This document shows positions 1 to 6,750 of a stretch of DNA of 21,656 bases, piece by piece. The position numbers were made by a program, and so were the translations under genes. This DNA is from Dehalococcoidia bacterium UBA2979 (GTDB lineage Bacteria > Chloroflexota > Dehalococcoidia > UBA2979): NCBI GenBank assembly GCA_002348225.1, contig DEAP01000106.1, forward strand, positions 1-21,656. Direction: 5' to 3'. Numbering within the stretch: the stretch's first letter is position 1; each line of letters starts with the position of its first letter. The notes beneath the pieces are model-generated. The model searched no databases, was not told the origin of the DNA, and saw nothing but the letters and a program-made list of their open reading frames with translations.

Positions 1-1
1 G

Positions 2-70
2 TTAGCGCAAGGATGGCGGAACGCTCAAGTGAAAGAAATGCTAGCGTTGCTCGACGAAGTTTACGCCTAG
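2..70 (+). CDS. C-terminal end of an unidentified protein (5' truncated)
   Basis: An open frame enters from the left edge in frame 2 and ends at TAG 68-70, giving the last 22 residues (starting LAQGWRNAQV and ending LLDEVYA). The amphipathic, helix-like character and the clean stop beside a convergent gene suggest a real gene end. The fragment is too short to name. Its stop codon shares the palindrome CTAG (67-70) with the stop of the minus-strand zinc-ribbon gene, so the two genes converge with a few bases of overlap and no room for a terminator between them. Confidence 0.5.
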   Translation, partial: LAQGWRNAQVKEMLALLDEVYA

Positions 71-543
71 GAAATAATTTCTGCCGAGACACCACAAGTA
101 GGACAGACTGACCAAGAAAAGTTGAGAAGTGCCTTGCAATCCGACGAGGTACAGAGTCTCTTTAGCTCTTTGGCACAATGTGGGCAGTAAAGCCAATTTT
201 CTTGGATCGGTCTCAAGCAGTCTACGCAGGATATATCCGTCTTCATTTCGGCCAGAATTGCCTCCCGCCCGAGTTCTCGCTCGTATCGGTCCTGTATGGT
301 GTCGTTTGGTCTCAATACCAGATACACAGGGAGACTCAAAAATGGAAGAAATATTGTTAATCCTAATGAAAACAGTCTCCCAAAAATGCTTGATGTTCTG
401 CCGAATATGTCTCGTGTCACCCAGATAATCAATGCTGCCCACATGACCAGACCATATAACCCAATAACATAACCAATTGTGATTAGAAGATCTGGTAGGT
501 TAGCTTGGGAATCACTTAGTACTGCTGTTTGTAAAAAAAACAT
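67..543 (-). CDS. Two-TM membrane protein with C-terminal double zinc ribbon
   Basis: The protein has 158 residues from ATG 543-541, chosen because GGAG lies six bases upstream; an in-frame ATG at 570 has no such site. Two hydrophobic stretches (about residues 19-42 and 57-77) predict an inner-membrane anchor. The C-terminal third carries eight cysteines arranged as two ribbons: C106/C109 with C120/C123, and C131/C136 with C147/C150. This resembles a double zinc ribbon (DZR), which usually binds zinc structurally and mediates protein or nucleic-acid contacts. A charged linker (about 80-103) joins the two parts. The function is unknown. Eight T's directly follow the start codon (codons 2-4), a possible slippage tract. 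It is divergent from the helicase gene and convergent with the partial gene at the left edge. Confidence 0.8.
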   Translation of the reverse strand: MFFLQTAVLSDSQANLPDLLITIGYVIGLYGLVMWAALIIWVTRDIFGRTSSIFGRLFSLGLTIFLPFLSLPVYLVLRPNDTIQDRYERELGREAILAEMKTDISCVDCLRPIQENWLYCPHCAKELKRLCTSSDCKALLNFSWSVCPTCGVSAEIIS

Positions 544-646
544 TGTTTGCTCCGCCCCAGACAAATGCAAGCTTTACATAAAACGAGCGTAGCGCCTGAT
601 GGACAAATTTGGGAAATCACTTCATCTCTCAGACTAATCTAACGGA

Positions 647-652
647 TAGAAT
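647..652 (+). promoter_or_regulatory. Candidate -10 element (TAGAAT) upstream of the helicase gene
   Basis: TAGAAT in the context GATAGAAT matches the bacterial -10 consensus at four of six positions (TATAAT). The same GATAGAAT octamer occurs in front of the glycosylase gene (10363-10370), and TAGAAT also lies before the enolase-family gene (3960-3965). No convincing -35 hexamer is visible. The roughly 180 bases from 571 to 754 contain no other recognisable gene. Confidence 0.4.
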
Positions 653-754
653 CGTCAAGATCAGTAGGACGAGGTATCGTAATCGATGACAATAAAAGTC
701 TGCGATATGGTGCAGTGCTCTAGACCACCGGGAAATATTGAAAGGGTGACCCGA

Positions 755-2971
755 ATGCTTAACTTTGAACAGACTCAAGCTGTTGAGCATTCACGAGGCC
801 CTGTCCTAGTAGTGTCAGGTCCTGGAAGCGGAAAAACTCGTGTCATCACTGAAAGAATAGCGAACTTGATCAATAGCCGGAATGTTCCGCCCTGGAAGAT
901 ATTAGCAATCACATTCACTAACAAGGCTGCAAAAGAAATGAAAGAGCGTGTTGATATTCTGCTCGGCTCCCCAGGCCAGGCCGTAATGGGTGGGACTTTC
1001 CACGCAACATGCGCCCGTATCCTTAGACAGGCTGGCTCTGCAGTAGGAGTTCCTAATGATTTTGTCATTTACGACACGGACGACTCTGAGTCCGTGGTCA
1101 AATCAGTGATGAAGGAGTTGAATACACCTGAGCAGTTCACACCTAGACAAATCCGAAACAGAATTTCTTCGTTCAAGACATCGGGACACCTGACAGAATC
1201 TGTATCATCGATTCCTGGTAATGGCTTCCTTGATGAGATCTCAATCAAAGTACTAAGAGAATATGACCGCCGATTGCGACAATCAGGTGCAGTAGATTTC
1301 GATGACTTGCTGAACAAAACCCATTTACTTCTCACCGAATACAAGTCTGATGCAGCTACATTCCTGAATCGATTCGAACACGTGCTCGTCGACGAGTTCC
1401 AAGATACAAATAGGGTCCAATATGAGATTGCAAAAAGCCTAGCTGGGAAATCTAGAAACTTCTTTATCGTTGGTGATGAAGATCAGTCTATATATTCGTG
1501 GCGGGCGGCTGACGTGCAGAATTTCCAGCGTTTCAAAGATGATTTTCCTGAGGCTGATGTAATTTATCTGGGCCAAAATTACCGCTCGACGGGTAATATC
1601 ATTCGCGCCGCAGAGACCATCATAAACAAGAGTAGCGGGCGAAGTGAAAAAACACTCTGGACCGAGAATACTGATGGTGACGCTGTTCGGATCATGGTCA
1701 CTGGCAACAGTGAAGAAGAGGCTTGGTTCGTAGCGAATCAGATCGAAGACAAGCTATCGGGAGCTCTTTCCGAGACTAACACCTACGGAATTCTCTATAG
1801 GACGAACGCCCAAAGTAGAGCTTTTGAGGAGGCACTTATAGGCCTCGGTATCCCGTATCGACTCGTCGGAGGCACTAGATTCTACGAGAGAAAAGAAATC
1901 AAAGATCTCATAGCGTATTTGAGATTAGTCCATAACGAACATGACAGTGTGGCGTTCCAGCGGGTCGTCAATATCCCTCCACGTGGTATCGGGGCACGGA
2001 CTTTGGCAACAGTGCTTGGATATGCCCACGAACACGCGATATCAGCAGTCGCCGCCCTTGCTAAACTTGCCATAACCGACGGAACAGAGATAATCGGTTC
2101 CAGAGCGAAAAAGGCCGCTGCACAGTTTACTAGTGACTATGACTACATCACCCAAGCTTCAGAAAATCGATCTGTGGCAGATACACTAGATCAGATCATC
2201 CATAGGACCGGGTTTAAAGACTACATCTTCAAACTCGACAAAGAACAACCTGATCGAGCCGATAGTCGTTGGGAAAATGTCGAAGAACTTCTCAACGTAG
2301 CTGTCCAATATCAAGAATCTGATGACGAAGCTTCACTTGCCACTTTCCTCGAACAAGTGGCACTTGTATCTGACGTGGATCAACCAGACGGCACGTCTGA
2401 CCAAGTGCAGGTGACATTGACAACATTGCACTCAGCTAAAGGACTCGAATTTTCGACCGTTTTCTTAGTCGGCATGGAGGAAGGATTGCTGCCTCACCAA
2501 CGCTCTTTCGATACGCAAGAAATGCTAGAGGAGGAAAGACGGCTGTGCTATGTAGGTATGACTCGCGCAAAAAATCAACTATTTATGACCAGATCAATCA
2601 ACAGATATCTCTATGGGCGCAGTACGAGCACAATTTCTTCAAGATATCTTGATGAACTTACACAACCTGAGATAGAACGCGAACACTATGGCGATATCGA
2701 TCCGATTGCAGAGGATGCACAAAGAAACAGAACAAATAGCTACTCCTATCGACGAAATTCCTTCGGGCTAAAAGATGCGCGGATAGAGGCTGACGAAACT
2801 AATACTCAGCCTCCTTTCTCTCCCGGCGATAAAGTTCGGCACGGAAGATTTGGACTTGGCACGGTAATTAGTATCAAACCGGATGGTAAAGACTGGGAAA
2901 TACAAGTTGCTTTTGAATCACAAGGAGTCAGGAGGCTTTACCAGTCATTTGCACAGTTGGTCGCTGCGTAA
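755..2971 (+). CDS. pcrA: ATP-dependent DNA helicase, UvrD/PcrA family (SF1A)
   Basis: A 3'-5' DNA helicase for repair and replication-fork maintenance. Counting from ATG 755, the protein has 738 residues and all SF1A motifs in order: Walker A GPGSGKT (22-28), motif Ia ITFTNKAAKEM, motif II VLVDEFQDT (210-218), motif III GDEDQSIYSW (240-249), motif IV GQNYRST (273-279), motif V TTLHSAKGLEF (556-566) and motif VI YVGMTRAK (599-606). The C-terminus (688-735) has the GDKVRHGRFGLGTV Tudor-like segment typical of PcrA, which contacts RNA polymerase in studied relatives. The length is normal for the family. The frame is open back to ATG 686, but homology begins at LNFEQTQAV and AAAGGG lies eight bases before 755; GTG 746 is a further alternative. 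The Walker A has proline where most relatives have alanine. It is probably monocistronic. Confidence 0.95.
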   Translation: MLNFEQTQAVEHSRGPVLVVSGPGSGKTRVITERIANLINSRNVPPWKILAITFTNKAAKEMKERVDILLGSPGQAVMGGTFHATCARILRQAGSAVGVPNDFVIYDTDDSESVVKSVMKELNTPEQFTPRQIRNRISSFKTSGHLTESVSSIPGNGFLDEISIKVLREYDRRLRQSGAVDFDDLLNKTHLLLTEYKSDAATFLNRFEHVLVDEFQDTNRVQYEIAKSLAGKSRNFFIVGDEDQSIYSWRAADVQNFQRFKDDFPEADVIYLGQNYRSTGNIIRAAETIINKSSGRSEKTLWTENTDGDAVRIMVTGNSEEEAWFVANQIEDKLSGALSETNTYGILYRTNAQSRAFEEALIGLGIPYRLVGGTRFYERKEIKDLIAYLRLVHNEHDSVAFQRVVNIPPRGIGARTLATVLGYAHEHAISAVAALAKLAITDGTEIIGSRAKKAAAQFTSDYDYITQASENRSVADTLDQIIHRTGFKDYIFKLDKEQPDRADSRWENVEELLNVAVQYQESDDEASLATFLEQVALVSDVDQPDGTSDQVQVTLTTLHSAKGLEFSTVFLVGMEEGLLPHQRSFDTQEMLEEERRLCYVGMTRAKNQLFMTRSINRYLYGRSTSTISSRYLDELTQPEIEREHYGDIDPIAEDAQRNRTNSYSYRRNSFGLKDARIEADETNTQPPFSPGDKVRHGRFGLGTVISIKPDGKDWEIQVAFESQGVRRLYQSFAQLVAA

Positions 2972-2986
2972 CAATATATTTAGTCG

Positions 2987-3835
2987 CTAGCTGAACAGTT
3001 CGTCCCAATCCGAATCCGGAACGTTCTCCAATAGTAGCTCAAGGATTCGATCCGCTTTTTCTGGATGATTAAAGCCTGAAATCCCAAAGATCCCCTCTAT
3101 ATCCTTGGCCGTCACAGTCGTTGAATTGGGTGAAAGTGCAACTGTCGTAGCACTAGCTGAAGCTCTATCCAGTAGATAAGGGCTCGGTTCATGGCCGCCA
3201 GTAAGCAGGAGACACTCAGCGTTCGAGAGAAGAGCCGCCAACCCTAAATCAACTTTTTCAGCTCGGGATATGACCGCTTTACTACTGTACCTGCCAAAAT
3301 AATCATCGGCGGAATCATGGGATATTGCGCCAATCAACACATGCTCGCAGAGAGCTGAGTTGCCCGTTCTCGGGCTACTCAATAGTGAGGCATTAGCTGC
3401 TTCAATCAGTTCAGCAACCGTTGGAGCTGCTAAAACTCTATCCTCAATAATCGAACGGTCTCCTGAAGACTTGCTCCTATTCGTAAGGTTCCAGAATGCC
3501 GCTTCGTTAGTCACTCCCTCGTTAACCCAGACAATTTTGGAGGTTGGAACAGACTCGGCCGAAGCTGATATTTGGCTCGCATCTACTTCAACAACATTTA
3601 CTTGATTACCAAGTGCAGGTAAGGCTGACATTTCCAAAGGAAGACCCTCACCAGAGTCGATCTGAGATGATAATACCTGCGCGAATCCGAACGCATCTTG
3701 CGTGGCAGAATCATCACTACCAAGCCGCCTTATAGAAACATCTAATCCTCTTTGGGCAGCAACCAAAGAAATACCAACGGCTACTGTACTAGCCCCACTA
3801 CCAGTTTTTTCTCCAGCTACCACAATGACAGTCAT
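2987..3835 (-). CDS. P-loop-fold/DRTGG-domain protein, related to the N-terminal part of phosphotransacetylases
   Basis: The protein has 282 residues from ATG 3835-3833, which has an ideal AAAGGAGA site; an in-frame start at 3859 lacks one. The N-terminus (MTVIVVAGEKTGSGAST) has the beta-strand plus loop of the dethiobiotin-synthetase-like P-loop fold. The canonical Walker lysine is replaced by alanine (A15), while a lysine sits at position 10. Residues about 166-270 form a DRTGG domain, with VLIGAISHDS, the LLLTGGHEPS signature (209-218) and a second sensor-like strand VALSPNSTTVTAKDIE. Such proteins accompany or regulate acetyl/acyl-phosphate and CoA metabolism, but their biochemical role is poorly known. 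It is convergent with pcrA (15-base gap) and divergent from the enolase-family gene. Nucleotide binding is doubtful given the missing lysine. Confidence 0.75.
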   Translation of the reverse strand: MTVIVVAGEKTGSGASTVAVGISLVAAQRGLDVSIRRLGSDDSATQDAFGFAQVLSSQIDSGEGLPLEMSALPALGNQVNVVEVDASQISASAESVPTSKIVWVNEGVTNEAAFWNLTNRSKSSGDRSIIEDRVLAAPTVAELIEAANASLLSSPRTGNSALCEHVLIGAISHDSADDYFGRYSSKAVISRAEKVDLGLAALLSNAECLLLTGGHEPSPYLLDRASASATTVALSPNSTTVTAKDIEGIFGISGFNHPEKADRILELLLENVPDSDWDELFS

Positions 3836-3904
3836 GCGTTCTCCTTTGCCGGTGGCCAAGAACTATGGCGCATATGCTCCTCCGCACAGCGACGACCCCA
3901 GTTT

Positions 3905-3921
3905 TAACCTCAATTAGGTTA
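3905..3921. promoter_or_regulatory. Small inverted repeat (TAACCT-5-AGGTTA) in a divergent promoter region
   Basis: Six-base arms TAACCT (3905-3910) and AGGTTA (3916-3921) are separated by five bases. The repeat lies 70 bases upstream of the DRTGG gene start and in the 161-base gap shared with the enolase-family gene. On the minus strand it falls in the spacer between a TTGTTG hexamer and TAAAAC, a weak promoter guess. It could be an operator, but arms this short can arise by chance. Confidence 0.25.
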
Positions 3922-3959
3922 TAACAACAAGCACACCCTAAATCCAAAGCGGATACCTA

Positions 3960-3965
3960 TAGAAT
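3960..3965 (+). promoter_or_regulatory. Candidate -10 element (TAGAAT) for the enolase-family gene
   Basis: TAGAAT within CTATAGAATGATAG lies 31 bases before the annotated start of the enolase-family gene. It would give a short leader of roughly 25 bases. It is the same hexamer as in front of the helicase and glycosylase genes. No clear -35 element is seen. Confidence 0.4.
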
Positions 3966-3996
3966 GATAGCAAAAGAGCGTGTTGATGACTGCTAA

Positions 3997-5115
3997 ATGA
4001 GTGGGGGTAAAGTGCAAATTACAAATGTCAAGGTAGATCTTGTTGAATGGAAATCTGATCCTTGGAAAACTGGAGTAGGACAAACATTTGGCGACACACA
4101 AACTCTTGGTGTCGTAACTGTCGAGACTGACGAGGAGATATCAGGTCATGCATTCCTAGGTTCATCAAGAATGGGTGCTCAACATTTCGTACCTAGTCTT
4201 ATCGAGTTTATAAAGCCAAGACTCCTTGGTAAGAATCCTCAAAACATTGGACAAATTTGGTGGGATCTTTGGAAACAGAATCGTTCCGTATCTACCTATG
4301 TAATCGGTGCCATTGATATTTGTCTATGGGATATCAATGGCAAAATTGCCGGGCAACCGATACACCGATTATTAGGCACGTCCAAAGAGTCAGTACCGGC
4401 CTACTCCAGCACAGCCTTTCACGAAACCAAGGAAGAATATGCCGAAGAAGCGATTCATTTCAAGGAGCTGGGGTGGCGTGCACATAAAATCCATCCGCAT
4501 GGAGATCCAGAATACGATATAGAAATTTCTCAAGCAGTGCGCAGAGCAGTTGGCGATGACACTAAATTAATGCTCGATTCGATGTGGGCATACCGTTATG
4601 AAGACTCATTAAGAGTAGGCCGTGCGATTGAAGATCTGAATTATTACTGGTACGAGGATCCACTGGTAGAAGAAGATATCTACAACTATGTGAAATTGCA
4701 TTCGAAACTTGATATACCGATCATGTCCACCGAGTATGCACCAGGTAGATATTACGGAATGACACAGTGGATAACACAATATGCAACAGATATTCTGCGG
4801 GGCGATGTGGCTGTCACAGGGGGAATCACGCCACTCGTCCGACTGGGGCATCTTGCTGAAGGATTTAATATGCAATGTGAAATCCACCATGGTGGTAATT
4901 CACTGAACAATGTCGCGAATCTGCACGTAACGATGGCAATACCAAATTGCGAGTTTTATGAGGTATTCCCTTGTACGGGGGCCAATCAATTTGGTCTAGT
5001 CGAGGATATTACGGTAGACTCCCACGGCCTAGTGTACGCACCGACCGGGCCAGGACTCGGATATGAAATTGATTGGGAGCTAATTCATCGGGAACGGATC
5101 GGTGTCGCTGAATAG
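3997..5115 (+). CDS. Enolase-superfamily protein (mandelate racemase/muconate lactonizing type), probable acid-sugar dehydratase or racemase
   Basis: The protein has 372 residues, typical of the superfamily. An N-terminal capping domain (about 1-130) precedes a TIM barrel. Metal ligands are visible as D194 (LMLDSMW), E220 (WYEDPL) and E246 (STEYAPG). The catalytic motif on strand 2 is K164-I-H166 (AHKIHPHG), not the common KxK. D270 (ILRGDVAVTGG) and H297/H298 (CEIHHGG) look like the Asp-His dyad of the mandelate racemase branch. Together these imply proton abstraction from a carboxylate substrate through a Mg-stabilised enolate. The substrate cannot be read from sequence. Start alternatives are ATG 3997 with a weak upstream site, or GTG 4012 preceded by GGGGGT. 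SAR202 genomes are known for many paralogues of this superfamily. It ends three bases from the convergent DUF35 gene. Confidence 0.88.
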   Translation: MSGGKVQITNVKVDLVEWKSDPWKTGVGQTFGDTQTLGVVTVETDEEISGHAFLGSSRMGAQHFVPSLIEFIKPRLLGKNPQNIGQIWWDLWKQNRSVSTYVIGAIDICLWDINGKIAGQPIHRLLGTSKESVPAYSSTAFHETKEEYAEEAIHFKELGWRAHKIHPHGDPEYDIEISQAVRRAVGDDTKLMLDSMWAYRYEDSLRVGRAIEDLNYYWYEDPLVEEDIYNYVKLHSKLDIPIMSTEYAPGRYYGMTQWITQYATDILRGDVAVTGGITPLVRLGHLAEGFNMQCEIHHGGNSLNNVANLHVTMAIPNCEFYEVFPCTGANQFGLVEDITVDSHGLVYAPTGPGLGYEIDWELIHRERIGVAE

Positions 5116-5118
5116 TCT

Positions 5119-5544
5119 TCAGTCCGAACATAGCTTGAACAACGGAAGCGTGACTTCATCAGATAACTCGACTAAGTGTAATTCGACTCTCGACCCTATC
5201 TCTATATTCTCTGGGTTACCATCAACCAGATTGGACGTGATCCTCGGGCCTTCGTCCAATTGAACTATGACTGTCAGAAACGGAGTGTGTCCTTTGAGGG
5301 CCGGATGGACTGGTTGCTGGGTGACAACATACGAGAAAATTGAGCCGGTACCCTGAGCATCCTCCCACTCAAAATTAAATTGCTGGCAACACATTGACAC
5401 GGGAGGATAATTTTTTGTTCCACACTCAATACAGGTTTGCAGCAACAATTTGCCATCTGACAAACCTTGCCAAAACATGAGGCTATCCTCATCCGGTACT
5501 GGAAGAGGAAGGTTTTCAGGCCGATCCCATTCTTTATCAGGCAT
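5119..5544 (-). CDS. DUF35 / OB-fold protein with N-terminal zinc ribbon, partner of the thiolase-like protein
   Basis: The 141 residues show the DUF35 architecture: an N-terminal helix (FWQGLSDGKLLLQTC), a rubredoxin-like zinc ribbon, then an OB-fold (about 65-135, GTGSIFSYVVTQQP and later EIGSRVEL). Members bind acyl-CoA or a partner thiolase; in the ChsH2-DUF35/Ltp2 steroid aldolase this domain is required for the aldolase. The ribbon is imperfect. C38/C41 and C52 fit, but the usual fourth cysteine, three residues after C52, is glutamine, and the extra cysteine is C53 instead. A strong GAGGAG site precedes the ATG. The start overlaps the thiolase stop as TAATG, so translation is probably coupled and the two proteins are likely subunits of one complex. 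Confidence 0.88.
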   Translation of the reverse strand: MPDKEWDRPENLPLPVPDEDSLMFWQGLSDGKLLLQTCIECGTKNYPPVSMCCQQFNFEWEDAQGTGSIFSYVVTQQPVHPALKGHTPFLTVIVQLDEGPRITSNLVDGNPENIEIGSRVELHLVELSDEVTLPLFKLCSD

Positions 5545-6671
5545 TATTCTCCTCTTTCAAAAATTACGGCGCCAGTTCCAATCCCAGTGTCAACGAATGA
5601 AAATTGTGCGTCGCTCACTTGTGCAGTCGACTCACCTCTAGCCTGCCGTACACTCTCTATTAGTTGATTCATACCTTGCATATATGCCTCGGATAAGTGC
5701 CCACCTGAGGTATTCACGGGAAGACTGCCGCCATCCCATGAAATTTCTTTGGCTGAAACAAAGTCACCGCCTTCACCTCGGCGGACGAACCCATAATCCT
5801 CCAGTGCAAACAAGACAAACGGAGCAAAATGATCGTAGATCTGTGCCACTGAAATATCACTTGGAGTAATCTTTGCTCGCTCCCAGAGGTTAGGAGCAAG
5901 GCCGACGGCAGCCGTATCTATGAAATTTCTCACGCTATAACCCGACTGAGCTGCAGCTCGGATCATTGCCACGTGACCGTCTCTTTCTCGAGCCCTCTCG
6001 ACCGAAGTCAACACTAAAGCTCCGCCGCCGTCTGTTTCAAGGCAACAATCGAAAAGATGAAATGGATCCACAATTACTCTTGATTCTTGGTGCTGCTCGA
6101 TTGACAGGGTCTTCTCAAAGAAGGTCGCTCGTGGATTTCTATTGGCATGTTCTCGTTCACATACAGCAACCATCCCAAAATCACGAGACGATACACCGGT
6201 TTCATGCATTCGCCGCCGGGTAGTCATAGCTAGTCCGTGTTGAGGAGTGAGCATCCCGAAAGGTTCAGTGAAAGCGGCAGAGCCCCGACCCGACCGACCA
6301 GTCACATCTCCTCTACCATAGCGCCTACCTGAGCGCCCATTTACTCCTCTATAGATCACAACCACATTCGCTAGACCGGCATGTATAGCCGCGGCAGCAT
6401 TAGCCACTAGCGCTGCCCCAACGTTCCCAGCCTGATTAATCTCTCCGAACCAGGAGAGATTAGATAGTCCGAGGTTAGCAGCCACGGTCGCCTCGCTAGA
6501 AGTATCAACAGACCAACGAAGTAACCCATCTACTTCGTCGTGGCCAATTCCAGCATCTTTGAGAGCGGCGTTAATGGCCTGTAGTGACAAAACTAATTCA
6601 GATCGTCCGGATTCAGTGGAATAGTCTGTTTCACCAACACCTACCACTGCAACACTATTCATAAATGACAT
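5544..6671 (-). CDS. Thiolase-superfamily protein of the Ltp2 / SCP2-thiolase type, probable acyl-CoA aldolase
   Basis: The 375-residue protein has the thiolase fold: N-terminal VAVVGVGETDY, a middle segment HLFDCCLETDGGGALVL (205-221), and C-terminal GGHLSEAYMQG (323-333). At the position of the nucleophilic cysteine it reads AGNVG (81-85), with no cysteine. That is typical of Ltp2-type lipid-transfer proteins, which perform retro-aldol cleavage of beta-hydroxyacyl-CoA side chains rather than Claisen thiolysis. Tyrosines in YDHF (Y279) and EAY (Y330) match positions I recall as important in Ltp2 aldolases. The next gene is its DUF35 partner (one-base overlap), strongly supporting this subtype. 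The start is ATG 6671 with GGGTGG upstream; ATG 6662 is also possible. The actual substrate is unknown. Confidence 0.85.
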   Translation of the reverse strand: MSFMNSVAVVGVGETDYSTESGRSELVLSLQAINAALKDAGIGHDEVDGLLRWSVDTSSEATVAANLGLSNLSWFGEINQAGNVGAALVANAAAAIHAGLANVVVIYRGVNGRSGRRYGRGDVTGRSGRGSAAFTEPFGMLTPQHGLAMTTRRRMHETGVSSRDFGMVAVCEREHANRNPRATFFEKTLSIEQHQESRVIVDPFHLFDCCLETDGGGALVLTSVERARERDGHVAMIRAAAQSGYSVRNFIDTAAVGLAPNLWERAKITPSDISVAQIYDHFAPFVLFALEDYGFVRRGEGGDFVSAKEISWDGGSLPVNTSGGHLSEAYMQGMNQLIESVRQARGESTAQVSDAQFSFVDTGIGTGAVIFERGE

Positions 6672-6696
6672 TCAGCACCACCCATGTATTCAAAAG

Positions 6697-6704
6697 GTAT
6701 ACCA
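6697..6704 (-). promoter_or_regulatory. Candidate extended -10 (TGGTATAC) for the thiolase-DUF35 pair
   Basis: On the minus strand TGGTATACC resembles an extended -10 (TGnTATA). It lies 25 bases before the thiolase start and would give a leader of under 20 bases. The identical octamer occurs 46 bases upstream (6743-6750), directly after the CoA-transferase stop codon. A small CCGC-GTA-GCGG hairpin lies between the copies. It is suggestive only. Confidence 0.3.
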
Positions 6705-6742
6705 ATATAAGGCGACCGCGTAGCGGACGAATTACAGAATTT

Positions 6743-6750
6743 GTATACCA
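6743..6750 (-). repeat. Second copy of TGGTATAC, direct repeat of the 6697-6704 element
   Basis: This exact eight-base direct repeat contains the palindrome GTATAC and abuts the TAG stop of the CoA-transferase gene. The copies are 46 bases apart, about four and a half helical turns. It could be a paired regulator site or coincidence. Confidence 0.25.

Noticed and set aside
41..442. 133-codon minus-strand open frame
   Set aside because: It overlaps the zinc-ribbon gene in another frame on the same strand. It has no domain-like features, whereas the chosen frame has membrane segments and ordered cysteine pairs.
5544..6671. Ordinary acetyl-CoA acetyltransferase
   Set aside because: No nucleophilic cysteine at the AGNVG position, and the DUF35 partner points to the Ltp2-type subgroup.
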